Shown here: one piece after another, positions 1 through 11,346 of the stretch | How the letters are laid out: each line of letters starts with the position of its first letter | Numbering within the stretch: the stretch's first letter is position 1 | Source of the DNA: Butyriboletus loyo | Lineage: Eukaryota > Basidiomycota > Agaricomycetes > Boletales > Boletaceae | Assembly (NCBI GenBank): GCA_038093515.1 | Contig: JBBPSI010000010.1 | Location: 1 to 64,000, forward strand | DNA: 64,000 bases | Direction of reading: 5' to 3' | The notes under the pieces: generated by a model | Told to the model about the DNA's origin: nothing | The model's database searches: none | What the model saw: only the letters and a program-made list of their open reading frames with translations | Translations under genes and position numbers: made by a program

Positions 1-800
1 GCACGACGAGCGAAACAGCTTGATCATACCCACCTTCATAGACGGTCATGGTCAAGCGTAGTCCGATGGCAACCAGACCGTCGGACGAATGAATTTTTGG
101 AGAGCCGCGAGCGTCGATCGTGCATTTTGATGCCCACTAGCCCATATCATACCAGGAACTGCACTTGTGCCGGAGCTGCCTTATGTCCTGTACATATTTT
201 CGAACTGACCCTGTGGTAGTCATTATCACTGATTTTTTTTTAGCCCGGGCGTCTGGAAAATGAATGTACGCACCAGCGATGTGAAATGGCAAGTCTTGTT
301 CGCTGACGCAACAGGGAGACTTCACCGCCTGCGCTGGCTCCAGACCGTTAGTTACAGGCGATGAGTCAGGACTGAAGAGATCCAAGACGCGGCGGCGCCA
401 AGTACTCGGAGCCCGAGCTCAGGCAACCTATCAATCGAGGCTGTGACAGTTCATTCACTGGGAATATGTTCGGAGATTGCGGAGGTCCGAATTGGATTGA
501 CAGCAGTGTTGGCTGCAATTGTCTCACACTTGACTTTGCCAACTCCACTCAACGCAACATGCTACCAGGACACATGGAACTCATCTTCTTACCGTGACGC
601 GGGAAACACATTTCACTCTTAGGCTCGTCGTCGTTGGTAATCAGTCAAATAAACACGGCTTTAATATCGGACATAGACTGATGAGCTGGCATATGCACAT
701 GATTAACAGTTTGTAGCAACGGATCTGAGAGATGTCCAGTATACACTATGACAACGAAAGATCAGAAGAATACACGTTGGATGAGAAGCGTAAGCCATAT
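1..800. other. Gene-free stretch, nothing recognised
   Basis: Only short open frames occur on either strand and none has a family motif or a convincing intron pattern. It lies downstream of the first zinc-finger gene, which reads leftward into it, so its right end probably holds that gene's 3' untranslated region. Confidence 0.5.
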
Positions 801-1745
801 TCATTCATCAGTATAATCCAGTCTTCTTCCACTATCCAGAGCAGCACGAACATCGATAACCCGTACATCCGCAGAGTATGTGACCAGCGCGCCCGCACTT
901 CGGCACGCCTCGAAATTCGATCTCACGACATGTCTCCCATAGGTGTCGCTCCGAGTGGTCCCTTTGCCGCACCCCTGGCACTCCCACATCTCTCCAAGAT
1001 GGAGGCGTACGATGTGCCTCCCAATCGACTCTTTCAACATCGTCTTTCCGCAGGTGGACCAACGACAATCAGCTTCGTGTTTGACTCCCCCAGGCTTCCC
1101 TCCGTGCCACATTTGGATATGCACGTTGATGGATGACTTGTCGCCTTTGATCCAGAGGTGACATGGGGTACGATCTTCTTCCCAGTGGCATTGATGAACG
1201 TTAAGCTTTCCATTAGTTTCCGTCAGACCCTTGCGAAGTTCTTCTTCGTCGACCAATAACCCGCGATACTCGATTGCATGGGCGCCTCGTTCACGGCGAG
1301 ACGAACCAGTGGCATCCTCAGGTGATACGAGACGAAGACCAGGATGTGGTTGAAGGTACCCCGCTGACGTTGGGTGAGAAGGCGACGATGGAATGGTGAA
1401 TTGGTGTGAAGGAAGGTGGTGTGGGGTAAATGTGTCTGCGACGTTCCGGTCGTTCGGTACACTGGGGTAGTGGGAACACGTCGTGTGCGAAGACGAGGAA
1501 AGAGATTGGTAGGCGCTCGGGTCGTCTAGATGATGCCCGAGATCACAAATCTCTTGCTCAATGACGGGAACCGGTAGGTACCTGTCTGATGTCGACGAAC
1601 TCCGTGACAGTGTCCTATGGGAATCGAATGCCGTACGAGTACTATCCGGACCCGGCTCGTAAGCAGGATAAAACATCGACATCATATCATTGCCATGTGT
1701 CTCATTGAGTGGGGGGGAGGATGCGGTAGGCCAAACCGTATGCAT
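801..1745 (-). CDS. CxW-type C2H2-like zinc-finger protein (paralogue 1)
   Basis: This single open frame encodes 314 residues. The N-terminal 180 are rich in Ser, Pro, Tyr and His and look disordered. The C-terminal third carries zinc-finger-like modules. Finger 1 is C186-x8-C195-x13-H209-x4-H214. Finger 2 is C227-x4-C232-x11-H244-x4-H249. Finger 3 begins C256-x2-C259 and has H272, but the expected second histidine is missing. The first cysteine of fingers 1 and 2 is followed by x-W (CHW, CRW), a signature shared with four other genes in this window. Such proteins would be expected to bind nucleic acid in the nucleus, but the degenerate third finger makes that uncertain. The start could instead be one of the Met codons around 1685 (MMSMFYPAYEPGP), which resembles the Tyr/Pro-rich starts of paralogues 3 and 5. 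An upstream exon is also possible. Confidence 0.65.
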   Translation of the reverse strand: MHTVWPTASSPPLNETHGNDMMSMFYPAYEPGPDSTRTAFDSHRTLSRSSSTSDRYLPVPVIEQEICDLGHHLDDPSAYQSLSSSSHTTCSHYPSVPNDRNVADTFTPHHLPSHQFTIPSSPSHPTSAGYLQPHPGLRLVSPEDATGSSRRERGAHAIEYRGLLVDEEELRKGLTETNGKLNVHQCHWEEDRTPCHLWIKGDKSSINVHIQMWHGGKPGGVKHEADCRWSTCGKTMLKESIGRHIVRLHLGEMWECQGCGKGTTRSDTYGRHVVRSNFEACRSAGALVTYSADVRVIDVRAALDSGRRLDYTDE

Positions 1746-3708
1746 CCCAGTCGGCCTCCATGATGATGGCGTTTGTCTGCCATGAATCCCAATGAGTCAC
1801 GAAGACCGTACAGCCTGATCTCACAACCACCTACCCGTTTACGTAAGTGGACGCAACATTGCTGGAACAAATAATTAGATCAGCAAGCACGATTGGCTTG
1901 GGGTGTCTTACTATGCTTGGCTTGCATGCCCAAAGTCTGGGGTGATGGGACGACTACTGTCTTCGGCAATTGAACGTTGTCTGACATATAAATGCCTACT
2001 CCACGATCGAGGAATTTTATGAATGCGCGGGCATGTCATGGATGGACTACTCACACTGTGGGGGTCGCGATCGGAAAGTTCGAACTGTGGACGTGGTTTC
2101 GTGGCACATCCATACCGTCACTATATGTAACGCTAGCCTGAAATCTGGTACCGTCAAAAGCCATGTCTTGGGGAAGGGATGTCGTGAGGAAGAATCGGGG
2201 AGCGGGAGGCTAGTTTGTTTTATAGAGCCTCGGGAACAAACCTGACGTCACTGCCACTACGGAAAACGAGGCTTCTAAAAAGCATACGACGACCCGTCCA
2301 ACTGACAACGGCCCCCGCAACATGTGCCCCTGGACTCAAATCGGAGGGCAGCGGTGCGGCCGTTACCTCAGACAACCCTCTTTTCCTCGGCTTAATTCCG
2401 TGGAATGGGGTAGATAACTTTATTTCCTTATTCGACGTGTCAAGACTGCATGATAAAAATATGTAAGCCGGCGGCAGCTTGGACTTGGCGATCTGTGCAA
2501 GGAAGCAGTGACGGAGGCAAGGAGGCTGCAGGAGGAGTCTGAAGGATCCACAAGTCGTTCGGATGAACCTGTCATTGACATCACTCCAACACGTAGCGAG
2601 GCGCTGCAGGCCACTCGGGTATTGCAGAAATGACTGGCTAGTACTTCCCTCGTAAATAGCATTCAAAGTATTTACACTGGGACTGAACGCATTGCAAGAG
2701 TGCATGTGTAGATTACAGAGAAGGTTGCATCGCAGCTAGTGACAGACACTGCTTGGTGCACCTCCAAGCTGCGATGAGATTGATAGCTCCTGAATGAACC
2801 TGCGAGGCTGGTTTAATGGATGTGTATATATGGCTAATGGTCTATTTAACCATCATCCTTTCGTGACTAAATAATCCGATGTCTGTAGTATATCAACATG
2901 AGAATGACGAACGCTTGGGGTGCATTCACCTTTGAACCGCGCCTTTCCTACTACAGCCATATACTCCCCCAACACCATGCTGTCCAGAAGTTATCTGAGA
3001 CACCACGGTTGCCCTCAACTTACTTTACCATTGACCAACTACACACATGGAAGGCCAGTAGATGTGAAGACTTTGGGGCATTCATGAACATGCAGGAGCG
3101 GGGGGTGAAGCAGATTTAAATGAATTTTCGGAGTAGCATCAAGCGACCACCCGTGGTGTCACCGTAGATGGCAAAGCCTACAATATATCAGCTAACCCCG
3201 AGCCAAAGGAGAAGCGATGCAAATGTCGGCAATCTTTTTTTACGATGGGGCAGCACGGGAAAAGCCGATGGACAACTTGTCAAGCCACCGGGAATCTTTC
3301 CTACTCGCTCTCCTGGCGATTGGTGTTTGAACATCCCGCAATAACCCCTCTAGGACAGCATTCCAACTTACTTGATATCGGTTTTTTCGACTCCGCTAGC
3401 CACCGACCCGCCATACCTGCCACTTTCATCGATATTTTCCCAAGCAGCGGACCCCGTGGCAGGTATACGCCACTTGGACCCCTCAAGATATCAGGTGGGA
3501 CGTCCTCGTACGTGCCAAGATTGGTTGAGAGTCATGCCATCCTGTGGTTATCTTATCTTTATTCAGGCACTATCACAACCTGCCATAAAGATGCAGCAAG
3601 TGGGGTGGTGCGACAAATACATTCACGCGGAAGGGTGGTGCACGAGGACTGGGAGGAAAGGGTCTAGTCTTTTTTCGACGTAGGAAGTCGTCTGTCCCAG
3701 CTAGTCGT

Positions 3709-3762
3709 CCGGAAGTACTTCCGGATCGTTCCGCACGGTTCCACACCACGGTGTGCTATAAG
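3709..3762 (+). promoter_or_regulatory. Possible promoter: palindrome, inverted repeat and TATA-like box
   Basis: Positions 3709-3724 form a perfect 16-base palindrome (CCGGAAGTACTTCCGG). An inverted repeat CACACC/GGTGTG with a two-base spacer follows at 3742-3755, then a TATAAG element at 3757. An ATG lies at 3785, opening a 95-codon frame with no recognisable product. The arrangement looks like a core promoter with two dyad binding sites, but no gene could be confirmed downstream. Confidence 0.25.
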
Positions 3763-4042
3763 TCGCGGCCGTTATCTAACCCTCATGTCGTCCCGCCCCT
3801 CAACTCAATCGCTTCAGCGTCGAGGTCCACTTGTCTCCAGCCCTCTCCGCCCTCAAGTTGGTGATGTGCAAGATTCACAATACAGATGGCCAATGACATC
3901 CAGTTGGTCCCCTCATTTTGTGGTTTACTTCTTCATTACTGATCGGCTTTGCGAATCGTTCCAGCTCCGCGTTGCATCGCCGGCGAAGGTCGTTACATTG
4001 CCACGCAACGATCATCGATCGCACTTAGTCGAACATCGAATT

Positions 4043-4060
4043 GATCGATCGATCGATCGA
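4043..4060. repeat. GATC microsatellite
   Basis: Four and a half tandem copies of the self-complementary tetranucleotide GATC. No gene context. Confidence 0.8.
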
Positions 4061-4259
4061 TGCGGTTTCTAATTCAACTTATCGGGCAACTACACTCGAC
4101 CTCGACTGCCGACGTCAAGATCATACTCACATGGGTATTTTATCTGACCCAAAAAAATCACTGCTATCTCCAAGCTCCATTTCCACTTCGGCGGCGCAAC
4201 GTAGCATGCCGAGCTGTATTCATCAATGTACCCATTATGGCGCAAATGAAATATCTGTT

Positions 4260-5330
4260 CATATCGCAGCTTGAGTGAGATTCGATGAGTCAAACTAGAC
4301 GAGGTACGCAAATCTGTACATTGGGCAAGTGATCGCTTCGATCGCCCCGCTTCTGGGCCCGGAATGAACGTTATGAACCACCGAAGTGATGCATTGCGGT
4401 ATTCTTCCATCCAACCTCGCCCCGACAATTCGTTAGTCGTGCCAGAGACATCATAATTCCCGTTTCCGTGAGGCAGAACGACAACAGAAGCTGGATATCC
4501 CATTGTAAAGTCAACAAATCTGACTGAAATCGTACGTACACGAAAGAGAAATGGCAGCAAGAAAGGGAGAGGATCACTGTTCTGCATAAGACGGTGTGAA
4601 TTTGCGGAACGAACCTAGGGAGCCTAGGGCGCCTGAGCTGAAGCACAAACAAAGATAAATGTTTACGGGGTAAATCGGAAATACTGACATTGACATCGAC
4701 GTTGTGTAAACCAGAACCCAAATCCAATATCGGTTGTGTATGCAGAGTGAGCCGCAACTTTGGCCCTATATCGGGTGCCACTGTGCCATCGAATGAACAA
4801 GGCTCTGTGGAACTATCACCTTGATGCTTGCCATCGAATGAAATGATATTGGCACTAGAATAACATATCAGCCAAGGGAGCCTTGTATCCAATAGCTCAG
4901 ACGGTCTTCTGTGGAGGTATCGACGATGTCGATACTGACGGAGTAGGTTAGTGAACTATCTAGTGTCTTGGCCTGAAACATAATCAATTGGCATCGTATG
5001 TCTACGTCAGGGATTAGCGACAAGCAATATAGCACTCACCCATTTCCGACCTGGCAAAATTCAAGACCACCTTGAGCAGGATAAGGAAGCATTGCAAGTG
5101 GCTTGGGTGCCAGCACCTTAGACAACGAGAAGTCCGGGTTGAGTGACATGGGATGCGAGGGGCTCGGAAGCCGTGGCATCCAGTTGAGTAAGGTGTTATT
5201 CCATCTATCATCATATACGGGGGAAGGAGTAACTTTTGGTGAGCATACCGGGGACAAGGCACTATGGGGGAGAGACTCGCCTCGCTGTGAATCATCCAAC
5301 CCTTCATAATATCACTGAGCATCACCATAC
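4260..5330 (-). pseudogene. Coding-like fragments, possible broken gene
   Basis: Read leftward, a frame around 5250-5050 has protein-like composition (…YDDRWNNTLLNWMPRLPSPS…, ending GLEFCQ). It can be joined through a weak GTCGGA donor to a frame with TLDSSLTYSVSIDIVDTSTE. That second frame hits a stop at its LG end, where no usable intron exists. A third frame, shifted relative to it (DIGPKLRLTLHTQPILDLGS), continues downstream, followed by a piece reading GYPASVVVLPHGNGNYDVSG. The serial frame breaks suggest a decayed gene, possibly for a beta-sandwich secreted protein, but I do not recognise the family. Chance open frames remain possible. Confidence 0.25.
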
Positions 5331-7238
5331 TAGCACCAGCCCTTGATACTGCGCGCAAGGCCAAAGGTAGCATAGTCATGGCCCTTTCCATGGCATCGCA
5401 TCACGATCGGTCTGCGGCAAGATTCTACATATGCGCCTGCCGTCCAAATTGTTCGTCTTACTACGCCCTTCCTCGCTCCGAGGTCGTGGCAAGTGATACC
5501 CTTGTAACGGCAGGGGGGCGCGAGGCCGGAACTCTATCTATATCCCTTGGGAAGGCAACACCGGGACCATACCATTCTAGGCGAGCAACAACGCGAGTAC
5601 GTTGCGAGGCTGTTCGCAGTGCCTATCACATGCGTTCTTGGGAATGAGTAAAACGAAGCCTTACATAATCGAATGAACGAATAGCGGCCAGAGCGGACGA
5701 ACTGCAACATACCTCTGGCTCGAGTGTTTACACCAGAGCAGTGATAGCCGTCGGGCTTGCTTCCCTTGGCCCAGACACTGACGCTCGTACAAACGTAACA
5801 AAAGCGCCCGCCGCTCTCAGGCTGCCAATCCGATATCAGCTATGTACCCAAATCGTGGTCGGAGTACACTGATCAATGATGGCGCTCTAGGCCAGTCGAG
5901 GCACGTGAATTTCCTGGGGTTTGGTCCGTGCATGAGGTAGCGATGTGGCGTTATCCCTTTTGCTTCTCGCCACTTCGCAGACTCAGCACGCGGCATATAG
6001 CTTCGTAGTGCGGTAGTTCCGCATCTTCGTCGCTTTTCGCACCCACCCACCGCGCCCTCTCGCAGGTTCAACGTCCAATTGATTATTTAATCTTGTCCGT
6101 CGCACTCCATCCAAGGCCAGCTTTTCACTCGCCGACCTACTCGGTCCCCACCCTCCCTCGCAGCTGGCTCTCTCTCTCTGGCAGTGCCTCGGGCTTTTGC
6201 CCACATATGTTCCTACCATTCACTTGTCTTACCATCATTTGTATATACTCCACATCACCCGTATCCTTTTCGATCGATAATCCATCATCGCGTGATATTC
6301 ATGGATGATAATCCCATCAAGGAAAAGCCCTAGAACCACTCCCTGGGTGCGGGTATTGTGAATTCCGTTCCACACGCAAAGCAAGCAACCCCGTACGTAC
6401 TCGCTATAGAATTCGGGTTCGGCTGCCAGTGGGGGCTACATCTGCGCTATGTAACATTATCGCTTGACGACTCTACCGCAGTCATTTGAGAGTTCTGATT
6501 GGACGATCTATAGATGGACTAACCAAACAGAGACTAGTTTGAGCTTTTTGGTCGGCTAAGTGGCCTTTTGGGTCGGCTACATTTGTAGATGTAGGTCGGG
6601 TCTTGCGCCTCACTATTTCTGGCTCGATTGGCCCCCGTACGATTACAGAAATACCTTGCGCACTATGTTCCACGGGCACGCCATACAGCAAGCATGCATC
6701 TGATCGAAAGTTGCCAATACACCACTGGCAACATCATTGTGGCTGTGATGCGATCTAAGTTTCAATAGTACGGCCTAGCGACGATGTCGTTAAGATTTGA
6801 ATTATTAAACAAGTGGTTGGCATCATTATACTGCAGTAACGCCCTGTGTGTACTTCGCGTTGTGGCTGGCTGGTGTTGCCGTACGTAGGATAACGAAAGC
6901 CACAAGGTGCTGTATTCCTGCAGTAGCCGGCTCTACGCTGTATGGGAACAAATATACATAATTGTCTAAATTTCCTCGCGAGAAGCCACAGCTTGTGGTC
7001 TCACGCGCTCAATTCGGGTCCATCTTGGGTCCTGCTCGGCCGCCACAGATCATTGTTCAAGCGCTGTCCTCTGGCATAAAACAACGTTTTGAGCTCGGGA
7101 AGGGCGCCTGATTCCCTCTCCTCGGTTGCCCGGGTATGGAAAGCATGATCTGTTCAAACATGGCTCATGATCACTTTACTCTTCGATAACGCGTACGTTT
7201 TCAATTCCCCAAGTCGCTATGTGGGGCTGGTCGACCTC

Positions 7239-7292
7239 GCCCATACCCCATACCCCCCATAACCCATACCCCCGGCCCTATCCCGAGAGGTA
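7239..7292. repeat. CCCATA-rich low-complexity run
   Basis: Irregular repetition of CCCATACC and CCCCATA units, interrupted by AACCCATACCCC. It is not a telomeric repeat and no gene overlaps it convincingly. Confidence 0.6.
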
Positions 7293-7618
7293 TGGGTTTT
7301 TACAGAGTCGGCTGTAGTGCGTATGAAGGTGAACAATTCCCACAGTATTCGACACTCCATCCTGATGTTGTTGTCATTAGTGATCACATTGCATGCCTTG
7401 TCGCAGTTGGACATCAGAAGTAAGTCACTTAAAATTTAACAAGGTCTGCGCCAAGTAACATAGAACATTGCTTGTAGTATCTGCGGACAAATATACCAAA
7501 GAAAGGACTTTCGAATGCGACCTGTGTACAGCGTGCTTGGAGTTATGTGATCAGAACATCAACCCTAGGCAAGCAATAGTGGTTATGCAACGAAAGGATA
7601 TGGTAAATCTGTAACGAA

Positions 7619-8526
7619 TCATGACGCCGGGGGTGCTTGTACATGCATAGTTCTGACGTGACTTTTCCAGCTGTCCTGGCGCGAGAAAGACTTGCCAGTG
7701 GGACAATACTGGCATTCGTAGCGTAAGTGGTAATGCCTATCCACATGCCGGGTAAAATTTCCTCGTTTTATTGGCGTCTTACAAGCTGAACCCATTTGGG
7801 AATCCAGTAGCTGACAAATGATCGTTTTGTCCGAAGCACCGGCAACTTGGTGCATTTTACGAAGATGACGAAGAAACGCTGGCTTGTTACGTGCAACGTG
7901 GTTGCATCGGGCATCTGAACCCTGTTGATGCCAGGAACACGCATATGATGGGTGCTCCGAATGTATCGTCGGGACTGTGTGAGAATGAGTGGATGGGGGG
8001 AGCTGGGAACCAGGGCTGGCGCCAGGTGTGGAGAAGGCAACTGTCGGGTTAGTCGGGTTATTGTTTGCGTGTTCTTCTTCCAGTTGATCCATACATTCTA
8101 GCAGAACCTGGATTCCCGCCTCCTGAATGGGGAGAAGATTCAAGGCCAATTCGATCCCCCGGGTACGAATACTGACTATATTAATCCCGGACTGCAGCAT
8201 ATAGACAAATATTTCCTCCAGGGTCGGTGACCTCCTATAGATAACATCGGCGTCAAGTTTTGAATGCCTGTGTTTCAAACAAAACTGACGAGTTCACATC
8301 AAAACTCGTAGAATTAGGCGGGCCGCTGCATTGGACCCGTAAGAAGTCATTCTGCTGAAGAGGCGAAACATCCTTACCCTCCGGGAGGCTGGTCGCTCTG
8401 ACCGTTTCCTCTGGACACACCTTCGGCGGTCAATTCTGGAGGGGATAGCAAATCTATGCGTCTGAGGGTTTCAGGGACAATAGGGTCGGTTTCGGGCAGA
8501 GATAGACGCCCAGCTTGCCCTTGCAT
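7619..8526 (-). CDS. CxW-type C2H2-like zinc-finger protein (paralogue 2)
   Basis: Two exons, 8378-8526 and 7619-8267, join in phase 2 across a GTAAGG...CACAG intron and give 265 residues starting MQGQAGRLSLPETDP. The middle is acidic and leucine-rich (LLPIQEAGIQVLLECMDQLE), followed by a Ser/Pro/Thr-rich linker. The C-terminus has three finger-like modules: CSWHQQGSDARC followed by H-x4-H, a variant second module (CQLLDSQMGSAC, then His residues), and CQYC-x14-H-x4-H, which keeps the SFSRQDS helix start typical of C2H2 fingers. It is a paralogue of the genes at 801, 10656, 14042 and 21000. Finger 2 lacks the Trp found in the others. Nucleic-acid binding is inferred from the fingers; the target is unknown. 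Confidence 0.7.
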
Positions 8527-9544
8527 GTTGATCACTTCGAGAGTGTGCCGTGTAACAATGACTTACTCACTGCTGCACCCAGATATATGCTGCCAAATTG
8601 CGTACCTTGGCACGTTAACACCTTTCTGTGGAAAGTTCCCTGCGGGAGGCGATGATCCAGTACCCCGAACCAAAAGTTGGCACGCACCCAAGCTCGCTGC
8701 TGATGCGCCACAATGCGAATTATACTCTGGAAACAAAGTTGGTCTAATTTAAGTTACAACAGGACATTCTCTGCGGAACGGGAACCTGACATTGTCCGGG
8801 GTCCCTCGGCGAGGAAGTAAATACTCGGTGCCTCCTTTCTCGATTCAAGCGCAGGTGCTAATTGGGCCCGTCTAGGTCTCGCCAGGAGAGCTTGGGTCCT
8901 GTGTTATATAATTCATCCGGTACGCGTTGGCATTCCCTGATTATGATTTCTGAGCCCTTCCAGCCGCGTCTTCTAAAATGGAGTTCCAAGTTGTCACCAC
9001 GCCAAAAAAAGGGGGGGGCGCAGTCATGGGGTGCATGCCCTCCGTCCGGATCAGGCGATGTGGTAAGGCAAGATTCATTCATTGCACAAGCAGCGCTGAT
9101 ATGCCTCATCCCATCTAGTCATGTACGTAAACCCTATGAAGGTGACATTATTCTGCGCTTTCCAATCTTTCAAACAACGTGTTGCAGTTCGGAAGTAACA
9201 CCGGTCTGTACGGTTAGTATTTTCACAGTCGTTGTTTGGGAGGATGTTCCTCCTTCTAGCATTGGGTAATGACATTCATCGTTAATCATTCGTCGTCGTC
9301 AAGTTCCAAATTCGATGTGAACAACCAGAAGACACGAGGCATAAGGTGGCAGTCGCCTCCGTCGGCCATGGCACAGCCAGGTCCCTACCCTTTCTAATAC
9401 CGCAAATAATTTATTAGATGACATGGTCCGGACGATCGCGATGCACGGTGGCATTTGCAAACGACCGATGATGAAAATCCAAGGTTAACTTTCATACCTG
9501 TGCGTGGGGCCCTGTTGGGATCCAGTATGGCATTTTCGGGGATT
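8527..9544. other. Gene-free stretch, nothing recognised
   Basis: Short frames only, no motif and no clear splice structure. It contains the upstream region of the zinc-finger gene that starts at 8526 on the minus strand. Confidence 0.45.
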
Positions 9545-10557
9545 TCCTTTTTTAAATCCCATTTCCTTTTTTCTGTTCCTTGTACTTACTTGGTTCGGGT
9601 TTGAGTCTGTATCTGCACGAGGCGCCGCAGGTGCGCACCATCCATTTTGTCTGAGGGTCGATTGTGGCGACCGATACCCATGTCCGGTCAATCCAGGCCA
9701 TCGTGTCGTCTACTCATTTCGCTTACAGACGTCCATTCCGGACAATTCCATTCGTCTTCCAAAGCTTCCGAGGGCCATTATCGATGGCGAGGTAGATTCA
9801 TGGATGGCTGCAAGCCAAGTCACTCCAGAGGTCCGGATGGAGATTGATCTGACTCATTGTTGGCCGGCCCACCAAAGGTACATGGCAGGCGGGTCACACG
9901 GGTCACGTTGGCTTGCGTCGCCAAGGTCGCCTTTGCCAACGCCGCAAATACGGACTACAGAGACCCCGTTCGCTACCTCATGTTGATGTACTCACGGTGA
10001 CCGTCAGGACGATGCAATGGAAAGAAACGACATTTCTGTTCAGAAGGACTTTGTGTACAGCAACAATACAGGTATTGTGTTCCGTATACCCATTTCTTTT
10101 TGTTCGTTCTGCTTACTTTATCCGAGTTTATATCGGCACGAGGCGCAGCAGGTCCGCACCACCCATTTCCTCCGAGGGTCGATTGGGGCGACCGATACCC
10201 TTGTCCGGTCAATCCCCATCGTGTCGTCTACTTACAGACGTGCATCACATTCATCTTTTAAAGCTCCGAGGGCCATTATCGATGACGAGATAGATTCATG
10301 GATGGCTGCGAGCCAAGTCGCTCCAGAGGTCCGGACGGAGATTGATCTGACACTCATTGTTGGCCGGCCCACCAAGGTACATGGTCACGCTGGCTCGCGT
10401 CGCCAAGGTCGCCTTTGCCAACGCCGCAAATACAGACTACAGAAACCGCGTTCGCTACCTCATGTTGATGTACTCACGGTGACCATCAGGGCGATGCAAT
10501 GGCAAGAAATGGCATTTCTATTCAGAAGGGCTTTGCATACAGCAGCAATACAGGTAT
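9545..10557. repeat. Imperfect ~0.5 kb tandem direct duplication
   Basis: Two adjacent units, roughly 9545-10070 and 10071-10557, share most of their sequence. A shared GCACGAGGCGC element recurs 521 bases apart near the left side and GATGCAATGG recurs 482 bases apart near the right side, so the second unit has lost about 40 bases. Both units keep a plus-strand frame with DSWMAASQV and PEVR-EIDLT, and both contain an intron-like CT-rich tract ending in AG. The duplication may therefore contain a decayed exon. No terminal inverted repeat or transposase motif was found. It sits about 0.1 kb downstream of the zinc-finger gene at 10656. Confidence 0.75.
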
Positions 10558-10655
10558 CGTCTATTACATACACAGCCAGGCGTAGAAATTCTATGATGGA
10601 ATAAACGGGCCAGGTTATGCGCATAGTACAGCCTTTGGTGGGAGAGTTAATGCAG

Positions 10656-11346
10656 TCACCCCGTCCCATGAGTCCTCTTCCAGTGGGCGCGCATAGAATC
10701 TTCCCTAGAGAAGGACTTATCGCACCCGGGGCAAGGAACTGAGAGGCGGACATGTGTGCCAACGTGTCTTCTAAAACCATCTCTGCGGTACTCTTGATTG
10801 CAATAGTACCCATCCTCCGACTGCCATCGACAAATTATCCTTCGTGCGGCGGGCCCCTGTACGTCGTGTACACAGGCTAGATGGACGACTAACTCGCCAA
10901 AATTGGCAAATGCTTGGCTGCACAGTGCGTCGCCCGTAAGCCACCTGCATTGACAACCACCGTTGATCGTGGTGGCCACCGCTCTACACAATTCCTTCAG
11001 CAGTTTGATGAGAACGAAGAAAATGAGATCTCACCCCGCGGCGGAAGGTTCTCCTGTCATTTGGGTTGCGTAGAGTAAGAACGCGTGTAGCTGCTACAAG
11101 CTTATAAGAGTGAGTCCACGGACAAAAAATGCCAGCCCACGTCAGAACCCCACTCGGTATTGTATTCCCCGTAGATCGGAGATGCGCTGGGATACACTGA
11201 TGGATGATACGTCGATCTATGGAAGGGAAGTTGGATTTTGGAGGTAGGAGGCGGGAAAATGGCGTTACTCACTCTGGGACGGGCGGTGGGGTGGAAGAGG
11301 AGGGACCCGAAAATTGAAGGGGATGGATGGAGTAGGGCGAATACAT
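10656..11346 (-). CDS. CxW-type C2H2-like zinc-finger protein (paralogue 3)
   Basis: Four exons (11273-11346, 11141-11216, 11035-11090, 10656-10983) splice in frame through GTGAGT, GTGGGC and GTGAGA donors to 177 residues beginning MYSPYSIHPLQFSG. The N-terminus is Tyr/Ser/Pro-rich (STYHPSVYPSASPIYGEYN). Three fingers follow: CRWLTGDALC then H-x4-H, CRWQSEDGYYC then H-x3-H, and a fully canonical C-x2-C-x12-H-x4-H finger (CPGCDKSFSREDSMRAH). This is the smallest intact-looking member of the family and its best-preserved third finger supports a DNA- or RNA-binding role. The consistent phase across three introns is the main evidence for the model. Confidence 0.75.

Larger units (their letters stand above)
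1746..7618. other. 5.9 kb gene-free stretch with unassigned coding-like pieces
   Basis: No complete gene could be built. Minor landmarks are a palindrome followed by a TATA-like element near 3709-3762, a short GATC microsatellite at 4043-4060, and a CCCATA-type low-complexity run at 7239-7292. On the minus strand, 4260-5330 contains frames with protein-like composition, listed separately. Elsewhere the frames are short and featureless, and I see no RNA gene. Confidence 0.45.

Noticed and set aside
7239..7292. Possible telomeric repeat
   Set aside because: Units are irregular CCCATA-type, not CCCTAA, and are not arranged as a tandem telomere array.
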